Source: Opisthocomus hoazin (Eukaryota; Chordata; Aves; Opisthocomiformes; Opisthocomidae). From it: a DNA stretch of 64,000 nt. A program made the translations under genes and the position numbers. The notes under the pieces were generated by a model that was not told the origin of the DNA, made no database searches, and saw only the letters and a program-made list of their open reading frames with translations. Below, piece by piece: positions 1 through 13,045 of the stretch. Position 1 is the first letter of the stretch. Each line of letters starts with the position of its first letter. The DNA is taken from positions 2,972,802 through 3,036,801 of the forward strand of contig NC_134418.1 in the NCBI RefSeq assembly GCF_030867145.1. The letters are read 5' to 3'.

Positions 1-354
1 TCCGCAGTCCGGCTCTGGCACCGCCGTCCCCGTGGTGGCTTTCACGGCCGGGGAACCGGAGTCACCCTGTCAGAGGGATTACGGGGAGGTCAGGCACCGC
101 TCCAGGGGTGCAGGTGCGGTTCTGGCTGCTGCACAGACGCTGTGCAGTACCCGACCTCTGCTGGGTGCAGCTCCACCAACGGGCCGTAATTAACTGAGGG
201 ATTGAAGCAGAAACATACCCGTAGACACCGGTTAGCTTTATTTCTGTCTCTTAGCTCTGCTACCAGTTCTCCCTCTTTCTCTCTCTGGCTCAAACATCAA
301 GCTGACTCCTTCTAGCTCTTGGGAAAGACAACTGGATGTGGTTCACCATCTGGG
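1..354. other. Unique sequence, no gene seen
   Basis: The first 170 bases are GC-rich with several CpGs; the rest is ordinary unique sequence. The reading frames here are short and show no recognisable domain, and no exon bounded by convincing splice sites was found. It could be the shoulder of a feature lying left of the window. Confidence 0.4.
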
Positions 355-826
355 AGAATCACAGAATCACACAGAATCACAGAATATTAGGGGTTGGCAG
401 GGACCTCTGGGGGTCACCCAGCCCAACCCCCTGCCCAAGCAGGGTCACCCAGAGCAGGCTGCACAGCACCGCGGCCAGGCGGGGCTGGAATATCTCCAGA
501 GAAGGAGACTCCACAGCCTCCCTGGGCAGCCTGGGCCAGGGCTCCGTCACCCTCAGAGGGAAGAAGTTCTTCCTCATCTTCAGCTGGAGCTTCCTCGGCT
601 TCGGTTTGTGCCCATTGCCCCTTGTCCTGTCTCTGAGCACCACTGGAAAGAGTCTGGCCCCGTCCTCCTGACCCCCACCCTGCAGATATTTAGAGGCATT
701 TCGAAGGTCCCCTCTCAGCCTTCTCTTCTCCAGGCTGAACAAGCCCAGCTCCCTCAGCCTCTCCTCGTAGGAGAGATGCTCCAGTCCCCTCCTCATCCTC
801 ATAGCCCTCCGCTGGGCTCTCTCTCG
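355..826 (-). mobile_element. CR1 LINE, 5'-truncated (group A2)
   Basis: The plus strand begins with repeated AGAATCAC units, the complement of the CR1 3' octamer ATTCTGTG, followed by the standard group A text (GGGTTGGCAGGGACCTC, then CCAAGCAGGGTCACCC), so the element lies on the minus strand. The minus frame from 802 to 377 encodes the C-terminal end of CR1 ORF2, including [19 protein letters not shown] and the RTRGNGHK segment. The copy breaks off near 826, after the part encoding RVQRRA; all upstream reverse-transcriptase and endonuclease sequence is missing. The text CACCCAGCCCAACCCC and the ACAGCACCGCGGCCAGGC stretch put it with the A2 copies at 31.7, 57.1 and 58.7 kb. Confidence 0.95.
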
Positions 827-2477
827 ATGCTAATCGCTGTTTTCTCAGCTGCTTGAGGCCTTAACCACCTTCCCTGGCTATCACCAGGAAAATAGCAGTG
901 GCAGGAGACACTGGCCTTGGGTTTCAGGGCTGTTTTGGTGACCCATCTGTTCTGGTGTTTTGGCTGGTTTGTGTCAAAAATCACAGCTGGAGCATACACC
1001 TCTTGCATACTCACTTCTCCCTGCCAGAGCTCCCCAGGGGACAGAGCTGGGCTGGCTGTGGTTATTTAGGCACCTGCTCCTTGGCTGAGGCTAACGAGAC
1101 GGCATGTTCGTTAGTAGTTCTCAGGAGAGCCACTCCTGCTGAAGACCTGATGTGACTGTACACAAAAACACCCTGCTGAAAAGCCAGCCGGTGCAAAGTC
1201 CTTTCCACAGCTGACTCCTCGGTATTCCCGACAAAAACAGCCGCGGGGCTCCACGTCTCCGGCTCCGCCGCGCTCGGTCCCGTGACCTTTCTCTGCTGCG
1301 CTGCAGTGCTGGTCCACAACCTCTCTGTCAGCTCGCATGCAGGGCTGGTGGTAGCTGTTAGGAGCTGGACTTTGTGCTGGAGAAAAGAGAGACTATTAAA
1401 AAAATGAAGTCTGTGAAAGCACAAATACCCTCATCTTGACTTTTTTGAGAAACACATGAGTCTAGCATTTGTAGTTTCTTGCACCTTGCTTACTCTCAGC
1501 CAGATTTACACTGGAGGCTGTTGTAGCAGAAGTGCACTGAATCCGTGTGTTCGTGGCCGAGGAATGGAGTTAAATGATGTGTTAAATTATGTTGTCTTGG
1601 GTTTCATAGGTCTCATCCTTGAGAGGTCTTCCAAACTGCACAGCACACCGGCACCGGCGAGGCTCCGGGCTTCAGAAGAGCCTGCCTGAAGGTAGCTCCT
1701 GTTTCACACCAGTCTGACACCATCAGATACTGGAGAGCTGCTCCTTTTTCACAGTGTAAACAAAAAAGAGAACTGGGGCTGCAGCATTCGGTGCTAAGTG
1801 TGACATGCGCTAGGCTGCTGGCTTTCCTGGGTGAAACTGTGCTGGTTTAAATCAACATAATAATTGGCTGGGGACTGTGTATGCAGAACAGATGTAAACC
1901 CTGTTGTTCGGCCACCTCAGGCTAATTTGGTTTCAGCAAACATAGGTCCTCTGGGATCTGGAGCCTAGCATTTATACAAAGTGTATTAAACTACACTTTA
2001 TCCAAACTTTTACACATGGGCTTGTAATTAAGAGGGTGAATGGCCCGGCTGACTTCCGTGGGAGTGGCTGGACATGTAGTTAAACTTGTGCCTGCAGCTT
2101 AATGAGAGTGAAACTTCCCCATGGGCTTGCCCCTGCCCTGCTGAAACAGCGCAGAAGGAACTTGGTGTCTAGATTACATCAACAGGTTTTGCTTCCTCCT
2201 ATCGTGACAGGCCAAACCAGTAAGGACTTACTGATTTTAAATTGAAACCAGTTCTCCAAACGTCTCTTGCACCCTGGTGCAAAATAGTTGTGCAAAGCAT
2301 AATTGGGATAATAAAGCCCAGGATAATGACAGCATTGGAGCAGGTAGTTTGCTAGAGGTTGCGTGAGCAGCTTTAGAGAGTAGGAAATGCCTAAAAGGGG
2401 AGGATGCACGATTACGTGCAGGGCACACACAGAACACAGGGATGTGTTGTCTCAGGGACTGAGCAAGCAGAGATATG
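827..2477. other. Unique sequence, no gene seen
   Basis: No supported exon or RNA gene. Positions 2035 to 2110 contain a stretch resembling an old amniote interspersed repeat (listed separately). The remainder is unremarkable. Confidence 0.4.
2035..2110. repeat. Possible ancient interspersed repeat fragment
   Basis: The text GGCTGACTTCCGTGGGAGTG followed by GTAGTTAAACTTGTGCCTGC resembles the 'GACTTCAGTGGGAGT ... AGTTAAGCATGTGCTTA' theme that recurs in many amniote genomes as an old decayed retroelement 3' region. I recognise the theme but cannot name the family with certainty, and the match is short and diverged. Confidence 0.3.
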
Positions 2478-2560
2478 GAATCACAGAAAAATTCAGGTTG
2501 GAAGAAATCTCTTGGTCCAACCCTACCATCTTCCTCCAAGCAGCTCAAATCACCTCGGAG
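2478..2560 (-). mobile_element. Old CR1 3'-end fragment
   Basis: AATCACAGAAAAATTCAGGTTGGAAGAAATCTC... and then GGTCCAACCC follow the order of a CR1 3' end read in complement (octamer, GGTTGGAAGGGACCTC, AGTCCAACCC), with many substitutions. Only the last 80 or so bases of the element remain. The divergence shows it is older than the group A and B copies. Confidence 0.55.
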
Positions 2561-4885
2561 CAATATTTGGGGCTTGAAAATAAACAACACCTCTGACCAC
2601 TAAAGCAAGATTAATAGTTTCATGCTACTAAACTCCAGTACAGCCGCAGATACCTACATATTACAGGGCTTAACAAAGGATTAAACCAATTTTAGGACTG
2701 AAAGAAACTTGGAAGAATGCTTCCTCCTCACTTGTTTCAATCGATATAACCCTGGCAAGAGGAGTATCACCAGGGCATGGTTTTTGGGAGGCATGTGGGG
2801 GAGAAATAGACTGCTGGGAGCAGACCTGCTGCAGCCTTCGCTCAGCGTTGTGAAGCCCAGGGCGCCAGGGTAGAGGGGTCGTGTGGGAAGGGAGGAGGAA
2901 AGCAAAAGGGGAAAGGGAACAGATGGGAGCGCAGGGCTCTGTTTTGCGTCGGATTTACGGGCTGCAGCTCATGGAGTCAGAGGCAAGGAGGGACCGTTAG
3001 GTCATGGAGGCTGGCTTCCTGCATCCACGGCTGCTTGGCTCCATCCTGTCGCCCCTGCGAATCGTGCTCGCACCCCGTCTGCAGCCCCAGAGGGTCTCAC
3101 ATCTCTGGGCTCCCAGGTGCTGCTGTGAAAGCTCAGCTCTCTGGCATGATTCGGGCTGGTTGCCACTGCAATTTGAGCCCTGTGCAGCTGTTCAAGGAAG
3201 CGTAACGTTTGGCTCAAGAAGAATATTGCTATGTAATCCCGTGGGCTTCTTGGGAGGAAGCAGTGGCCCATTATAATCCAAAAAGGTCTGGGGGGTTGGG
3301 TTTGGTTTTGGTTTTTTTCACTTTAAATTATTATTACTAGCATATAAAACGCATTGTGATTTGCAAAAGAAATATAAAAAGGCTTTTCGGCTTTTCTTCC
3401 ACTGCTTTGAGCTCTCCTCGGCATCATTATTGTGTGAGTGCCCAGTCTGAGCAAAGGCAGCAGAGGAGGAAAGGTGGGGGGCAGAGGAATGGGAATAAAA
3501 CGACCCCCACTCAGCACATTCCTTGTTGCACATCCCGGCACGGGGATGCTGCAGGGATGCTCTGCCAGCAAAGGCAGCAGGCTCGGGCACGGCTCACGGG
3601 CACCGTGTTCCCCCCAGTGTGGAAGTGCAGATTCCAGACTATTGGGAGGTGAAGAGACACCTGCCAAAACACGAAATATTGGTTTGGAAAGAGTGGAGCT
3701 CTCTTGTGCAGCAAGTGTTTGCTAAAAGGATCTGCTCCGCGCATGCAAAGGTAGCTGCTGCCGTGGCTGTGTTTGAGAATGCAGATGGAAAACAGAGCGG
3801 GCTCTTCAGCGGCAAGACGCTCCCAAGAGGTGTCTTTATAGCAGTATTGTGTGTTTTAGAAACAACGTTGGATAGAGGCATTATCTGGGGATCTGTGAGT
3901 CAGCTTATGTTTGGTACTGGGAGATAAATATGCTATTTAAGCACATAGAATAATACCCATCTCAAAGGACCAGCTTCGAGACTCAGGCAATCGATATGAC
4001 GAGCACGTTTGCTAACGGCGTGCAGAGATCAGCGTTAAGAAGTTGTTGTGGTTAAGCCCTGAACAGTCAGGGAGAGCCAAGAAAATGCATTCCTTGGCTG
4101 AACTGTGTTCCAGCGACGAGTAGGCGGTGATGGCCTTTGCGAAGTCAGGAACGCCGTCCTTGTGCCAGCCCAGAAGGGCTGCGTCGGCTCCGGGTTGTTT
4201 GATATTTTTTCAACAGCGCTGCCTGTGTCTCAAAGGGTGGGAATCGTCTCAGCTGGGCTGAGACATTGACAGTGCAGATGTCTCCGTCTGAGCTGGTCCC
4301 AGAGGTGTTCTCTGGAGTCAACAGAGAACAGTAGACGTTTCAGCATGGGATTTTCTTGAGCTGCTGTACACAGATGTCTGCATTGCAGCCCTGTGGCATG
4401 GCCTCTCTGCTGGGACAGTAACAGCTGTCTAAACATGACACATACCTGGATCCCACTCACAGCCATCTGCAGACCGAAGCATGGCAGAGTTTAGCTTTCA
4501 TACGGGAACGCTCAGTCCCACGTGAGGACAGCCCGTTACTTCTGCCCCGTGGCACAGCCCGAGCTCCAGAGCTCCTGATTCGGGTCTCAGCGCTGCAATG
4601 CCTCGGGCTGCTGGTAACGAGTCCTCTTCACTGCAGGACCATGCTCTCTGCAGTCCTCCAAGTGGTTGCTGCAGACTCCAGTGGTTTGGGCTCAGATTAA
4701 GTTGCTTGGGTACTTTAGCCATGCAATGTCCCACCACTGCAGCAGTGGGAACTTCTGCCTGTGCAACAGGGGACTCTGAGGAACACTTTCTGGAGCATGC
4801 TGTCTCTGGTACGGGTTTCCATCTATAAAGCCTGATCACTGCTTTAGATCTACATATGCTCCTAAGCAATTCCAAGATGCAATCT
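2561..4885. other. Unique sequence, no gene seen
   Basis: No supported gene. A G/T-rich stretch lies at about 3289 to 3320 and is followed by AT-rich sequence. The overlapping reading frames of 70 to 134 codons between 3300 and 3930 lie on both strands in several frames at once and show no domain. Confidence 0.4.
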
Positions 4886-4965
4886 TAAAATTGTATGGCT
4901 GTAAGGGGCCTTGGAAGGTCTCTAGCCTATCCTCTGTCCCACGGGAAGGCTGTTGCAGTGTTATA
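4886..4965 (-). mobile_element. Very old CR1 3'-end relic (tentative)
   Basis: The segment GGGGCCTTGGAAGGTCTCTA followed by GCCTATCCTCTG keeps the rhythm of a CR1 3' end in complement (GGTTGGAAGGGACCTCTGG, then TAGTCCAACCCCCTG), but it is heavily substituted. An octamer run is no longer visible. Confidence 0.3.
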
Positions 4966-5140
4966 AACCAGGGATGCCTCAGTCTGCTCAGTTAGTGGTT
5001 GCTGAAAGCAAACATTTCCCACTCTGTGAGCTGGAGGTGAGCCCATCTTGATGATACAGAAGCCAGAAGTAGCTCGTGATAGCTTGCATGGGCCTATGTG
5101 GAGCGAGGGAAGGGGGCTCAGCTGCTGCTCCTGAGAAGAA

Positions 5141-5390
5141 TCATAGAATCATAGAATGGTTTTGATCAGAAGGGACCTTACAGACCACCCAGTCCAACCC
5201 CGTGCCATGGGCAGGGACCCCTTCCACCAGCCCAGGCTGCTCCGAGCCCCGTCCAACCTGGCCTTGAACCCTGCCAGGGAGGGGGCAGCCACAGCTTCTC
5301 TGGGCAACCTGGGCCAGGGCCTCACCACCCTCACGGGGAAGAATTTCTTCCTAATATCTAATCTAAATCTACCTTCTTTCAGCTTGAAAA
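5141..5390 (-). mobile_element. CR1 LINE, 5'-truncated (group B)
   Basis: It starts with two TCATAGAA units (complement of octamer ATTCTATG), then CCATGGGCAGGGACCCCTTCC and a body typical of group B, so the element is on the minus strand. The minus frame encodes the terminal ORF2 residues, with [26 protein letters not shown] recognisable in outline. It ends abruptly at about 5390, where unique sequence resumes. Length is about 250 bases against several kilobases for a complete CR1. Confidence 0.95.
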
Positions 5391-6754
5391 AGGTCTGGGA
5401 GTCCCTAGAGCTGCCACGCAAGCATGTGAAGGTGGTGGTCTCTCAGGCCTGGAGGCTACTGTTGCACTTCAGCATGTTCCAGACATACATACATGAATAT
5501 TGTAATCTTCTACATGCTCCATGTGCTTACGACCAGTCCTGGTACTGGCCTGAAGCCCCCGCACAGAACGGTGCCCTGCCAGGGTCTGCCAGCCTGACAC
5601 ATCTTCAGCTGGTCCTGTGTAACTTTCGCTGACTAATGCTCACGGGTTGTCTTTAAAATAGTATTGAATCACATCTCGTAATGAGAATATGTACATTGCA
5701 TTAGTTTTTAAAAAAGATCAACATCTTTCTAGTGGGAATGTACTGGTAAACAGAGTATTCAGTTTTTCCGTTATCAAACATGATTTATGCATACACCTGA
5801 TGGCCAAAATGCTCCGGTGCTCCAGCGTTCCCTGCGCCGAGGACACGATAAGTGCTGAATTTCTAGTGGCTTTTCCCTATTTTCATACAGGTATTTCAGA
5901 ACTTTCACACTGCTTCTTCTTTGATTATAAATCTCAATTCCTTTCCTGTGTCAATTAAACAACGTATGTGTCGGCAGGACTTCGGGTGAGGATTAGATGT
6001 TTGGTGGGTGGGGTGTTAAGAAAAGCAAAGCACCCCTTCTGCAGAAAGCCCGTAACTGAGTGGCGAGCAGGACTCGGCTGACGGAGGAGCCAGGCGAAGG
6101 AGATGAGCAGGGTGATGAGCATGAAACTGAAAAGCTGTGGTTTTCAGCCTGTGTTTTGCAGACTTCAGCAAGAGGTGGCCTTCCAGGCATCGGAGGGGAG
6201 TTCTGCAGGCCAGACTGGGGAGAGAGTGAAGGAAACAGCAGACAAAATTATGTCAGGCTCTGGGGGCTGCTAAAGGATGCAGCTACACGGAGAAAGGAGT
6301 TGAAGTGGAGAAGAAGGAGCTGTTGTTTGGTGCAGGCTCAGACTGCGAGGCGGTGGAAGGATGGAGTCACAAGGGCAATGTGTTTGAGGGGTTTGCTGGG
6401 AGGAGGATCCCAGCTTTGTGGAGAAGTCCCATGCTGGTGGAGAGGTGCCATAAATAACCCTACCCCTCGGGCCAGCTTTCATCCCTTTGGCATGCACAGA
6501 AACCTCGTGGCCATGTGAAAGTGGCTCTTTTTCATAATGAGGCCCATGAATTATTTTTGGTTTTATTATCTTTTTCACTCTCCCTTTGCTCAGAAATGAG
6601 TCGATTACCTTTGGGGCAAAAATAGCAAAAAGTAGATGATTCACCTGCAAGCAGATCTCAAGACAAGGAGTGAGGAGCACAAGGGGGAAATAACTCAGCT
6701 GGCAACACGGGGAGTTACGAGTGGGAATGGGGGTTTAAGAACAGGGATTTTTAC

Positions 6755-6905
6755 AGTGGAGTAATTTTAGCGACACACAACAAGCGCCCCGCTATAATTA
6801 AGTGCTGAAAAATAACAGCCTACCATTAAGTGATCGCATTATAGTCTCAACAGTGATCATATAGCAGGCTCGATAATGGTGTCAAACCAGGATATTCACT
6901 GGGGG
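6755..6905. promoter_or_regulatory. Candidate conserved regulatory block
   Basis: AT-rich, repeat-free sequence dense in homeodomain-type sites. It holds one TAATTA (6795 to 6800) and two identical ATTAAGTG octamers at 6797 to 6804 and 6825 to 6832, spaced 28 bases. ATTAAGTG fits the NK2-class homeodomain core. Low CpG content and the absence of repeats are typical of non-coding conserved elements, but conservation itself cannot be seen from one sequence. Confidence 0.25.
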
Positions 6906-7303
6906 ATGAATGAGCAGTTTAAGCACGAAGGCTCCTCGCCAGCAGGTTATCTCCAGGAAATGCCTGCAAGCTCGATTGTTATTACTTAAATAAAGAGCGA
7001 ATGGCATTGTTGAATATAAAAATTTTTACATTGTATTAAAAAAATGTCAGAATGGAGGTGAAGGGGAAATATTTTACAGTAAATATCAAGATGAAAACCT
7101 GTTTTCCACAGCTTTTGCCATAGTTTGAACACCCCGAACTCCTTTATTTGCCCACGTGTACCATGCTGCGACCGATGCATGTCTGATATCATTTTTGGGA
7201 CTCCTCTGCCCTGGAAAGCCGCTATTCTGCAAGAGCTGTTCTGTGGGGGACATTAATATCTTGTTCCCATTTCTATGTTCTTTTTCATCTGAGGTGAAAA
7301 TAC

Positions 7304-7321
7304 CTTCTTCTTCTTCTTCTA
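7304..7321. repeat. (TTC)n microsatellite
   Basis: Five to six consecutive TTC units. Short and simple; no function is implied. Confidence 0.8.
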
Positions 7322-10300
7322 CACAAGCCCACACAGCATGGTGAACTCCTGGTTGGTGGTTAGAACAGTTTCAGAAGCTGCTGGGGAGCACCTCATCCAA
7401 GAACTGGGACTGCTGATGTTGTTTTCCTGGGCCTGGTAACTCACATTAGAAGCACAAGGATTAAAAAGGCTTGGGGAGGGGAGTTGGTCTTGTGTTTGGA
7501 TGAGCATCACTTCGGAGACAGCGATTAAATGCTCCCCTGACTGTTTTTAGAGGATGTGCCTAGGGTGAGAAAATGCCGTAAAAGTCACCCGTCTACCTAG
7601 AAAGTGCTGATGGCTGATAAAGGGGCAAGGCAGGAGGTGGGGTGAGGGTGACTCAGGAATCAGGTGCTCGCAGGGAAATTAACTCTCTTTGTAGACACTG
7701 ACATAATGAACTTACTTTAATCTCTGTCATCTGGGACTTAGTTCAGTTACATGAGCCCAAATTCCACTTAGGAGACAGTGGTGGACAAGGTCCCTGGAGT
7801 GATAAGCCAAGGGATTTTATGGATTGTTGGCCACAGCTTGTCCCCAGAGAGAAACTGTCCTCCATGCCCCAGTCAACAGGACAAACTCAGATTTAAACCA
7901 AAAGGAGCTTCGAGTTAGTCAGTGGAGGAGTACTTCTTACAGCATGATCAGGACAATGAAGCTCTGATATCAGACGGTTGGAGAAGCCACCAAAGCAACA
8001 TCACAGGAGACGACCAGGCACAGGGTTGACAACTATTTGTTGTGAAGGCTCAAAGTGTGGACTGGAAAAGCTCTTTACAGTGCTTGTGGTCTTCCTCAGT
8101 AGGTCTGCAAATCAACACTGCAGCAGAGGACTTGTTTCTAATATGTGAGTTGAGATCCTCAGCCTGGGATGCCCTGACTTGTGTGTTTGCTGCCTTAAGC
8201 CATTGCACACAGGCCACTGAGCTGGGATCGTTCAGCCCAGACACAGTTCAGGTCACCATCACTTTGACTTGTCCCCGCGACAGGGTGACAGAATCAGGAC
8301 CAAGAACATGCAGATGGCCAGAAATTGGCCAATGAAGTTCTCTGTTTTCCAGCTTCTTCACTGCTGAGTGAAACCAAGCTACATGTGAGCGGATACACGG
8401 AGAGCGTCCCAGTGGCTCTGCCAGCACCCAGCATTCACAAACGTCTCCCTGGCATCTTCTGTGTCCCTCATATCTTCTGTAGTTACCCAGAGGACTTGTC
8501 CATCCTACCAGCATTGCTCTGTTTCTGTACCAAGTGCCTGGATCAGTCACACAAGTAGCTTTTCCAGGAATGCTGCAGCTCACCTGCCCTTGGCACAGCA
8601 CATCGTGTGCCGCAGTCGCATGGCTCTTCTTGTACGTCTGCTTCTGACTCCAAGATGAAAGAGGTTTAGCAGAGACAGGATAAAGCCCTGTGCCTTGCCA
8701 TCTCCTGCTGGTTACTCTTGATGCAGCCCAGCTCCTTGATGCCGGTGGGAGCACACTGAAGTCCACTCCAGCTTGTCTACAGCCCCAGCGACCGCCTCTC
8801 GTTTCCAGCTTGCTGAAGCAAGGGTACAGCATCTCAGGTAGCCAGAAAACCCCATTTTGCACACAGGAGACTGTCCCTCCGTGCCTCGCACTTAACCTTC
8901 TCCAGCTGACCCCAGCCACAGACAAGTTCAAGCCGTTTCTCTTTGAGTCGACACGAGGAGGGGATTTTCATGCAGTAGCTGGGAGCAAAGCCTTTTGCAG
9001 CAGAAAATGCCCTTCAGAAGGCATCAGCTCCCACCGCCTTCGCAGCCTGCCAACGCCTGGCAGAGCCCTTGTCTCCCCCAAAGCGCAGTTCAGCTGCTTC
9101 TGAACGGGAGGTGCTCTGGGGAGGCCAGGTGGAAATTTGTCCTACAGGATTTGGTTCCCTTCTGGCATAGCCAGAAGAAAAAGGAAAGAAGGGAACAAAA
9201 AGGAAAAGCTTATTGAAATCAGAGTTTGCTTTCCAGAGCACATTTTCTTGGTACCTCACTTCTCTGCCGCGCTCTCATAGCGTTCACCCAGCTCTGGCAT
9301 CAGTTTAATTGGACATAGACATCTAACATGCACCCACGGCCAGGACAACAAGCAAGGAAATCCAGGGCTTCGAATCTGGCTTTAAAGCTTTCTTATGTCC
9401 TTCAGTCCCCAGCTGGATCTGGTTTTCGTGCAGTGGCTCCTGCTCCGTGCGTCGCACCGAGCACCGCTGGTTGCCTGCTCCAGCAAAGGGGCTGGCTGTT
9501 GCAAGGCAGGAGCACAATATATCCACGGCTGAATTGGCCTGAGCTTTACAAAGCTAATCAGCCATGAAAATGCCTCTCCTTGCCATGCTGGAAGAATTGA
9601 CTTTAATGATGGGAGACATTCTCTTTTGAGACTGATCAAAAGGGTAGGAGGCCTTTTGGGGAGATTTCAGCTCGTCCTTCGGAGCATCCCATGTAAGTCA
9701 GAGAGTGCAGGCCTGGCTCAGAGCTTTCTCTTAACCCTCTCCTACCCTGGAGTCGGGAATTTCCAAAGCTTAACTGCAGTATTAATGCAAGACCTGTGCA
9801 TATGGTTTTTTAATTCCTTGTCTTGGAGATCTTCTTCATGTGTTTCTCCCAACCCTCAGTGTCTGCAGGTGCTGGTGACTCCAACCCCCTCCCCATCTCT
9901 AGCACCCACACCTCCCTTGGTATTCTTGAGCATCAGGGTTGAGTGTATTTCACATGCATTTGGCCAAAGAAAGCTGGTGGGAATGTCGTGGGTTTCTGGG
10001 ATATTTCTCCCAGTGACAGCACAGGCAGAGACTCTTCTCCACAGAGCAGAAATGGCTACCGTGGGGTGTCCCATAATTGTCCTGGAGGTCTTGCAAGGGG
10101 CAGTGGCACGGTGTCCCTGGTGGGGGCCACCAGTGATGGCTGGGGCCTGAAATGCCCAAAAGGGATTCTGTGTGGTGACCCACGATGGAGATCCATGTAG
10201 TGATGATGGCACCTACAGCTTGCTGAGCTGCATGAAGGTGACCATCCTTCCTGGTGTCTGGGGACAAATATCAATAGACCTTTCTAAGCACCAAAAAAAC

Positions 10301-11004
10301 CAGGCTTTTGGTTTACAAGCAGGTGGTGGTAGATGATACCAGGGATTGTCCTGATGGGGGTCCTCCTATGGCCTCTCGATGGAAATGTTCTTGCACATTG
10401 GGTTTAGCCCAATGTCCTGGCCACGGCTAAACGGCACAGTTCTTGGCTTCTGCCCTTACACCCGTGTCCCATAACCAGTCTCACATCCACACAGCCCACA
10501 GATGGGGATTTATCTCCAGCATGCACAGGGCTGTTATCTGTGCCTACGTTTAGACTGGCAATGCCAGCAGGACCCTGTGTTGCAGACACCTCAGCCATAT
10601 CGCTGTTTTCCCTCATTACTCGCTGTATCTCCCAGAGGCAGCAATTTTCCCTCTTGCTTCCTATCTCTGAGTGTTGTCTCCTAATAGCCCAGCCGCAGCC
10701 CTGAGGGCTCTGAAATGTGATAGAAATGATGGGATATTTATCCTGCCTCCAAGCTGAGCTGCACAGAACGTCGGGGCTCTAGCTGACGAGCCTGGATTTA
10801 GGACATGGCTACAAAGACTAATGAAGGAGTCAGGGGCTGAGATTTTCAGGGGGTTGGTAAAGACCCCCCCTCCCCCTGCTAGCGAGGTGGCCAGAGGGGA
10901 CCGTCAGCGTGAAAGCAAATGGTTGTAATTTACCCCGGAGGAGGATACTTACCCTGGGAAGAAGATATTTCTCTCTGTGAGGGCAGATGGATCTCTCTTA
11001 CTAG

Positions 11005-11032
11005 TTATTAGTAATATTAATAATAATATTAA
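11005..11032. repeat. TAA-rich imperfect microsatellite
   Basis: ATTAGTAATATTAATAATAA and its continuation form an imperfect TAA/ATT repeat embedded in moderately GC-rich sequence. Confidence 0.6.
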
Positions 11033-13045
11033 CTGGCTTTGCAGCAGCATCCGAGGCTACCACCACAGAGGACAGGCTGGCTGTGCCACGCTGGAGAGGA
11101 CAGTCCCTCTGTGGGGTTGTCGCACGGGGGCTGGTAAGGCAAGCTGCACGTTTTGGGTCACTGTGGTCAGCCACAACCTCCCAGCCTGGGTCAAAGATGG
11201 TTCCTCCTGGTCCAGACCACCTGGTCCCAGATGGCTCGAAGTTTAGGAGCAGCAGTCGCTTTGTCCCGGTCCCTCTCCTGCTGACTATCCATCAAAGGAT
11301 CCATCATCGTGAACCCTGAGCAAAATATTCATAGCTCAAGTAACTGTGGAGAGCAGAGGGGAAAGGACTGGCAGATCTACAAGCAGTGCTGGAGTATAAA
11401 TCCTTATGCTGGTGCTCCGTTTTCCTCCACTATCTTCAGGTACAGCAATTAACAAAGTAATGGGAGTAAAATGGTGGATTCATCACGATCCGAAGGCAAA
11501 TCTTTCCCATTCCTCTGCAAGTTCTCCATGCCAGACCAGCTCGAGGTAGAGAGTTATGAATTTATGGCTCATCTGAGCTCCCAGGGTCTGCACGGAGTGC
11601 CGTGGTCTGCTGTGCCTCAGTGCTTTCTCCGTGACAAAAACCAGTCACCCCTTGCTGAGGTTCAGGAGGGAATATTCTCAATATAGATGAGTTTATATTA
11701 TAGATAGGTGAGTCCCTGAAGGACTCGCCAGCAGAATAAGTCTCTGTCGGAGCGGTTCATCCCACACCTGGCCTTTCTAACATGGCTCTGCAGTTTATGA
11801 GGAGGGAGGCATTCAGTCTTTATCACCAAATCCTCCTGTTATTACCAGGAAAGGAGACAATTATGACAGCTTCGCTGAAGCAGCCTGTCCAGTCTAGGGA
11901 GGCCACCAAAGTCATCACGCAAAGCTAATGGTCACCTGGTGGGAAAGATGCTCGTTCGCTGCCCAGCCATTGTGGATTCTGGTCCATTCTCAGCCCTGAT
12001 GGTTTCTGTCAGTGATTTATGTAAGCCCATATCAGGATTGCTCGAGAGCTAGGTCTGCAAGCCAAGTCCATCACTCCTGGGCCTGATTTTTTATCATAGG
12101 ACAATCCATCCTGCCGTGACGGTATCTCTTTATCATGGAACAGTGTTGCTCAGAGCGTGTCACTGCCTTATTTTTCATTCATGGGTCATCTGGTTTTGTT
12201 TATCGTTCACTAAGAGGAAAGCATGTGTTCAGCCATTTAGGTTAATTAATAGATGATGTTGCTCTTCAGGGAGAGAGACAGGGAAAACACATACCGGCTT
12301 GAGAAGTATCAGTCAGACGAGTGTGCAGCAACATGTGCTCATAAATTTTACATCCCCAGATCTCTCTGCCTGCAGAGTGGTGTTCTCAGCTCTCCCGGGC
12401 TTTAGCAGTTCAACCGAGGAAACCAAAGCCTGAGTTTATCTCAAATCCACTGCGTGAGGCTGTGCGCTGGCAGAAAGTCGATGCTGCAGAGCAGCAGATA
12501 GCTGCGTATCTTCCTGCTCCAAGTGGAAGCTCTTCCATGTCTGAGCAGCCCTGATAGCCTTCCCTTAAAGCCCAAGGGTGAAATTCTTCCTTAATCCCAG
12601 GAAACCCATCGCTGCCGCAGAGCTGGGTTTTCGACAGCATCATTCATCTGTCGGGGTCGGGGGACTATCTGCCGTCTCCATCCTTCCCCACGCACGGGAG
12701 GTTGTGGTGCTGTCCTCTGAAGTGGCCTCTGACGGACGGCAGGGCAGCAGCAACACAGAGAAGAGACCCTGATGGGAAGGTCCTCTGCAGCCAAGTGGGA
12801 AATTACAGCCTTATCTAGAGATGTTGGGGCGGGACCATTTAGCAAATTAACAAAAAGTGCTGCCCTAGCGTAGGTGGCTTCAAGAAGGCTGCAAAGAGAG
12901 TGGTTTGATGATCAGACAGGCTGTAGAATGGTCAGATTCAGGCCATCTATGCAATACAACAACTAGAGACAGGCTATTGATGAGGGTGGGTCAAGCCTTC
13001 GGTGCACCTGCCTTGAAACCACTGAGCAGTGGTTTCACCTCGTTA

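Larger units (their letters stand above)
5391..13045. other. Long unique stretch without recognisable gene
   Basis: About 7.6 kb with no CR1 and no exon that I can support. Small items are a (TTC)n run at 7304 to 7321, a TAA-rich microsatellite at 11005 to 11032, and a possible conserved regulatory block at 6755 to 6905. A minus-strand open frame of 227 codons (8931 to 8248) has no recognisable motif and composition typical of chance frames. Confidence 0.4.

Noticed and set aside
8248..8931. Minus-strand open frame of 227 codons in unique sequence.
   Set aside because: No recognisable domain, rich in Ser, Cys, Trp and Arg as in chance frames, no splice or promoter context. One such frame in 64 kb on six frames is near expectation.
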